A DNA stretch of 64,000 nucleotides from Lachnospiraceae bacterium (GTDB taxonomy: Bacteria; Bacillota; Clostridia; Lachnospirales; Lachnospiraceae): the NCBI GenBank assembly GCA_900770345.1, contig CAAGKF010000371.1, forward strand, positions 3,370-67,369, given 5' to 3'. A program made the position numbers and the translations under genes. Below are positions 61,202 to 64,000 of this stretch, one piece after another. How positions within the stretch are numbered: the stretch's first letter is position 1; each line of letters begins with the position of its first letter. The notes under the pieces were generated by a model, which saw only the letters and a program-made list of their open reading frames with translations, was not told where the DNA came from and made no database searches.

Positions 61202-62088
61202 CCGTACAGATCGTGATTCACCAACGTGGTGTAATAGTGGTCGATGGTGGACGGCGCGTTGAACAGCACCGCAAGCAAATATTTCTTGATATTGCGGACA
61301 TAAGTGGTGTTCTTGTCGATACAGTCGAACGCATACTCGATATGCGCGGAAGTGAGCTTCATCAGCCGGTCCTTGACCATCTGTGCCGGATATTCCTCCC
61401 CTGAAACCACGATGGTGGGTCTCCCAGAGCAAAGGGTTTCCGTTACCAACTCCACAATTTCATCCAGGCGGCTGCGCTCATACCGCTCCGCCATGATGTC
61501 GTAATCCAAATTCTCCATAACAAGTTCTCTTGTTTCCTCATATCCCATCCCATCGTATCCGAAAGTGGGAACAGGCGTGGGCATGAGCGCCGGGTGTCCG
61601 TCCGTACTTGATGGATCAGGATTTGATGGATCAGTACTTACTGAGTCTGTATTTCTTTTTTCAGGAATTGGTTTGTCAGTATTTAATTGTGCGGTCTTTA
61701 TCGGATATGGCTCTGCCGTATCCGGTTCCTCCATATCCGGGTTTTCCGTATCTGGCTGGCTCGTATCTGGCGAAGTCGTATCCGGTGATGGCGTATGCGG
61801 ATACTCATAGATGATATACTCCGTGTCCGTGATTCGGCCTCTGGAGTCCCGCAGCTGGCGGCGCACCAGGTAGCCGCATTTCTCCAATTCCTTGAGGGCC
61901 GCGCCGATGGCGTCCACGCCCTCTTTACAAATGACGGCAAGTCCTCTGGTGGTATAGTCCCACTCGTCTGTCAGCGACAGCATTTTGGACAGCAGCCCGA
62001 TGGCTTTCAGGGACATATTGGTATCTCTTAAATGATAGTTGGACATGACGGTATAGTTCCGGTTCTTGTCCACACGAAAAACAGCCAC
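61183..62088 (-). CDS. DnaD/DUF6017-like replication initiator candidate
   Basis: 301 residues from a GTG (62086-62088), nine bases after GGAGG; the ATG two codons earlier is only three bases from the site. VAVFRVDKNRNYTVMSNYHL is the usual opening. A winged helix occupies about 25-100 (SLKAIGLLSKMLSLTDEWDY, ALKELEKCGYLVRRQLRD). A linker of pentapeptide PD(T/M)xx repeats follows, then a C-terminal DUF6017-like region (DIMAERYERSRLDEIVELVT, EYAFDCIDKNTTYVRNIKKY). Such proteins are thought to start rolling or theta replication of excised ICEs. Confidence 0.75.
   Translation of the reverse strand: MAVFRVDKNRNYTVMSNYHLRDTNMSLKAIGLLSKMLSLTDEWDYTTRGLAVICKEGVDAIGAALKELEKCGYLVRRQLRDSRGRITDTEYIIYEYPHTPSPDTTSPDTSQPDTENPDMEEPDTAEPYPIKTAQLNTDKPIPEKRNTDSVSTDPSNPDPSSTDGHPALMPTPVPTFGYDGMGYEETRELVMENLDYDIMAERYERSRLDEIVELVTETLCSGRPTIVVSGEEYPAQMVKDRLMKLTSAHIEYAFDCIDKNTTYVRNIKKYLLAVLFNAPSTIDHYYTTLVNHDLYGTGSRG
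61718..61807 (-). repeat. Six 15-bp coding repeats in the DUF6017-like gene
   Basis: Units of pattern GTATC(C/T)GG begin at 61718, 61733, 61748, 61763, 61778 and 61793, exactly 15 bp apart, encoding a PD(T/M)xx linker. An in-frame repeat that could vary in number. Confidence 0.75.
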
Positions 62089-62118
62089 AACCATGCACCT
62101 CCATTTTTCTGCGGCAGA

Positions 62119-62724
62119 TTACACCGCTTTTTTCGTGGTAATATTCAAAACGTCCAGCCCATACCGCACAATCAGCAGGGCATGAACAATCAGGCGGAAG
62201 GCGTCAATCCCTACAATCTCGGGGTTCGCCAAATCAGCATCCGTCACCTGGCCGCTGCCGGTGTAGATGCTTCTTGCGGCAGCGATTACGGTGTAGGCAT
62301 GGGCGGAAACTTTCCGCATACGGATTTTGGAAAAATCAATGCCGGTGCTGGAAAACGCTTTGTCAGACCGTCCATACACATCGCTGTCAGATGTCAGCAG
62401 ATACAGAGCCGCATAATACTCCGGCGTATCCCGGCGGCGGGAATATCCATTTATCGCTTTCTGTGCCTCCATGCGGTGGCTGTGCTTTTCATTATTCCAA
62501 AGGGTGCCGTTGAAAAGGTCCACCAGCAAGCGAAGCCGCCAGCGGAACGGGCTTTTCTTCGGGAAGGATTCCAGAAGGACCTCCTCATAGCCCACAACTC
62601 CGGCCTCAATGCGCTCCGAAAGCCAAAGGCAGCGTTCTGCGATACAGATATCCTTACGGGCATACGCGGTGCAGAGCTTACAGTCCACATCCCTGGGGCT
62701 GTATTTGAATGTGTTGATAAACAT
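62119..62724 (-). CDS. Conserved ICE hypothetical protein
   Basis: 201 residues, ATG after AAGGAGGCCGTC. Starts MFINTFKYSPRDVDCKLCTA and has AERCLWLSERIEAGVVGYEE, FPKKSPFRWRLRLLVDLFNG and a C-terminal ADLANPEIVGIDAFRLIVHA. The Cys pattern DCKLCTAYARKDICIAERC could bind metal. It lies between the ParB and DUF6017-like genes; a role in replication or partition is a guess from position. Confidence 0.65.
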   Translation of the reverse strand: MFINTFKYSPRDVDCKLCTAYARKDICIAERCLWLSERIEAGVVGYEEVLLESFPKKSPFRWRLRLLVDLFNGTLWNNEKHSHRMEAQKAINGYSRRRDTPEYYAALYLLTSDSDVYGRSDKAFSSTGIDFSKIRMRKVSAHAYTVIAAARSIYTGSGQVTDADLANPEIVGIDAFRLIVHALLIVRYGLDVLNITTKKAV

Positions 62725-62758
62725 GACGGCCTCCTTGGTATTTGTTTTGGGTATAGAA

Positions 62759-62792
62759 ACAGCCGGGCAGGGGGTGAACCTTGTCCGGCTGT
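62759..62792 (-). terminator. Hairpin after the parB gene
   Basis: ACAGCCGG (62759-62766) and CCGGCTGT (62785-62792); TTTC follows on the minus strand. Weak terminator or 3' processing site. Confidence 0.45.
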
Positions 62793-62815
62793 CGATTACA
62801 TATTGGATTGTGAAA

Positions 62816-63700
62816 TCAAGATGCTTCCTGCTGTTCCTGGGTGTTCTGCCTGCTTTCCAGCCATCTGTCCAGCATCCGATAGATGGTCTGCTCGATCTGC
62901 TGCGGCGTATAGCTGCTGGGGAAATACTTGCGGAGCTTCTGGCCTTTCAGTGTTACGTTGTCCCATGCGGGCTTCTTCTGCTGACACATGACACCCAGCA
63001 TGGTGTCCTCGTTCAGCGTACCGGCCTCACTCATTTCCCGCATCCGTTTGGCCTGAGAAACGGAGGGCGAAGCCTGCTCATAATCCATGGTCATTACCAG
63101 CATGGCCTGTTCTTCCGGTTTCAGATAGGAGATTTTCTCGGCGGGTGTGATACCCATGGTGCCATCATCCACCGCTTTTTGCAGCTCCGGGATCAGCTCG
63201 GTCAGGCGGATATACCGCTGAACCGTCCGGCCGCTTTCACCGGCCTCCTCGCCAACGATATCGGCGGCTTCCAGCTTCCCGCCATCTTGTCGGGAAGCAT
63301 CCTCCCGGCGTTTGCCCTGGCGCTTGATGGCTTCCAGCTTCATCTTGTAAGCTGCGCCTTTTTCGCTGGGGAGAACATTCTCACGATGGATGTCCGCGTC
63401 CACCATTGCGATGATTGCCTGATCGTCATCCAGATTGCGGACGATGCAGGGCATATCCGGGAGCTGGGCCAGTTCACAGCCAATCTTGCGCCGGCGTCCG
63501 GCGATGATTTCATATCCGCCGCCCTCCCGGGGCCGGACGATTGCGGGCTGGAGAACACCGTGTTCCTTTATGCTGTTTACAGTCTCCTGGAAGCTGGCAT
63601 CCTCGCGCTGTTGGATAGGGTAGCAGGCCATCAAATGAAGCTGGTCAAGTGGAATACGGATAACTTTTTCGGCGGGAGTTCTTGTCTTTGTCGTTGCCAT
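62816..63700 (-). CDS. parB: ParB/Spo0J-family partition protein
   Basis: 294 residues from the ATG at 63698-63700 (GGAGG eight bases before). ParB N-terminal domain: VIRIPLDQLHLMACYPIQQR, SIKEHGVLQPAIVRPREGGG, YEIIAGRRRKIGCELAQL and HRENVLPSEKGAAYKMKLEA (CTPase/helix-turn-helix region), then ESGRTVQRYIRLTELIPELQ. Binds a centromere-like site and helps keep the element. First gene of the element from the right boundary. No ParA is seen in the window, so it may work alone as a regulator or with host ParA. Confidence 0.9.
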   Translation of the reverse strand: MATTKTRTPAEKVIRIPLDQLHLMACYPIQQREDASFQETVNSIKEHGVLQPAIVRPREGGGYEIIAGRRRKIGCELAQLPDMPCIVRNLDDDQAIIAMVDADIHRENVLPSEKGAAYKMKLEAIKRQGKRREDASRQDGGKLEAADIVGEEAGESGRTVQRYIRLTELIPELQKAVDDGTMGITPAEKISYLKPEEQAMLVMTMDYEQASPSVSQAKRMREMSEAGTLNEDTMLGVMCQQKKPAWDNVTLKGQKLRKYFPSSYTPQQIEQTIYRMLDRWLESRQNTQEQQEAS

Positions 63701-63722
63701 CTTATGTACCTCCATATACAGA

Positions 63723-63760
63723 AGCGGCGTCCGGCATGAGGATGTTGGCCGGACACCGCT
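63723..63760 (-). other. Hairpin in the parB leader
   Basis: AGCGGCGTCCGGC (63723-63735) pairs with GCCGGACACCGCT (63748-63760), 12 of 13, just upstream of the parB ribosome-binding site. Possible attenuator or translation control. Confidence 0.5.
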
Positions 63761-63769
63761 TTCCTGTCG

Positions 63770-64000
63770 TTAAGCAGGTACACCCTCATTTGCTGAAAAT
63801 AGTGCTGATAAAAAGAAAAATGGGACTAAATCGACGCCCGTTTGTACCGGGTTTTGATTTAGTCCCATTATAGCAGTGTCATCGGCGTACACATCCACAA
63901 GCTCCCAATCGGGGTTATCCGTAATGAATTTGGAGTAGTAGGCGTTCTGTGCGGCAAAGGAGTGTTTCTGATCCTCGGAGTTGGAGCTGACGCGGGCATA
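63770..64000 (-). pseudogene. N-terminal stump of a foreign large serine recombinase
   Basis: Enters from beyond the window. 41 residues are clear recombinase sequence: YARVSSNSEDQKHSFAAQNA, YYSKFITDNPDWELVDVYAD-D (ends at 63878), with the catalytic Ser in RVSS. Intact relatives continue with GISGTN. Here the frame instead goes to TAIMGLNQ and a stop at 63770-63772. This looks like a gene cut by insertion of the ICE, with the right boundary near 63870-63880. Confidence 0.65.
63819..63869. terminator. Long perfect hairpin at the right ICE boundary
   Basis: AATGGGACTAAATC (63819-63832) and GATTTAGTCCCATT (63856-63869) form a 14-bp stem, extended inside by CCCG/CGGG pairing. On the minus strand TTTTTCTTTTTATC follows, so it would stop transcripts from outside entering parB. 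TGCTATAAT, an extended -10, lies directly before it. Confidence 0.7.

Noticed and set aside
1760..63869. TGGGACTAAA repeats as the attL/attR pair of the ICE
   Set aside because: The long match is inverted, the left copy lies inside the element upstream of the recombinase gene, and that gene module continues beyond the window.
1..64000. CRISPR arrays, tRNA or rRNA genes, insertion sequences, antibiotic-resistance genes
   Set aside because: No regularly spaced repeats with unique spacers, no tRNA-like cloverleaf, no transposase and no resistance determinant were found on either strand.

Overview
The window is most of one integrative and conjugative element (ICE) of the serine-recombinase, Tn1549/CTn-like type found in gut Clostridia (Oscillospiraceae or Lachnospiraceae). 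Evidence: near-balanced GC content, strong GGAGG ribosome-binding sites, and the clostridial ICE gene set (CD1107, CD1108, CD1112 and CD1845 families, Maff2, PrgI, PcfB, TTRAP, DUF4315, DUF3848/3849). Every gene I support is on the minus strand, so the element reads from right to left. The host species cannot be named from sequence alone.

Layout from right (upstream) to left. At 63.77-64.0 kb is the N-terminal stump of a foreign serine recombinase, probably the gene the element inserted into. From 63.7 to 43.4 kb lie the partition, replication and transfer genes: ParB, a DnaD/DUF6017-like protein, PcfB, VirD4, Maff2, VirB6-like, PrgI, VirB4, an antirepressor, an NlpC/P60 hydrolase, DUF4315, a CD1107 surface protein, a ParE/YefM toxin-antitoxin pair, topoisomerase III, an ArdC/YodL protein and TTRAP. 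A 3051-residue methylase-helicase follows at 34.2-43.3 kb. The mobilisation genes (DUF3849, MobC, CD1845, MOB relaxase) lie at 30.9-34.2 kb. An array of five hairpins (30.74-30.88 kb) separates them from the cargo.

The cargo (5.8-30.6 kb) is a complete surface-polysaccharide locus and is the most interesting part. It opens with a small serine invertase gene. Beside it, 17-bp inverted repeats enclose about 98 bp holding a good sigma-70 promoter that now points into the operon, so it looks like an ON/OFF invertible promoter. The leader carries an intrinsic terminator (possible attenuator). Then come a helicase with ten Helicase-Associated repeats, a Pgl-like aminotransferase/sugar transferase/acetyltransferase set, TagD plus LicD, many glycosyltransferases (GT2, GT4, GT32, GT8-like), an EpsG polymerase, a flippase, a pyruvyltransferase, an acyltransferase, an FrhB-like Fe-S protein and VanZ. 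One glycosyltransferase has a run of ten G that breaks its frame; removing one G restores about 66 residues, which suggests a second, slipped-strand phase switch. A neighbouring GT4 gene is cut to its N-terminal domain.

The left end (0-5.7 kb) holds control and integration genes: an XRE regulator, a GAF-SARP/BTAD activator followed by helically phased direct repeats that fit a SARP operator, an intrinsic terminator, a sigma-like region-4 protein, a possible structured RNA, two small proteins and two tandem large serine recombinases, the second running off the window. All family names come from motif recognition by eye; no database search was run.
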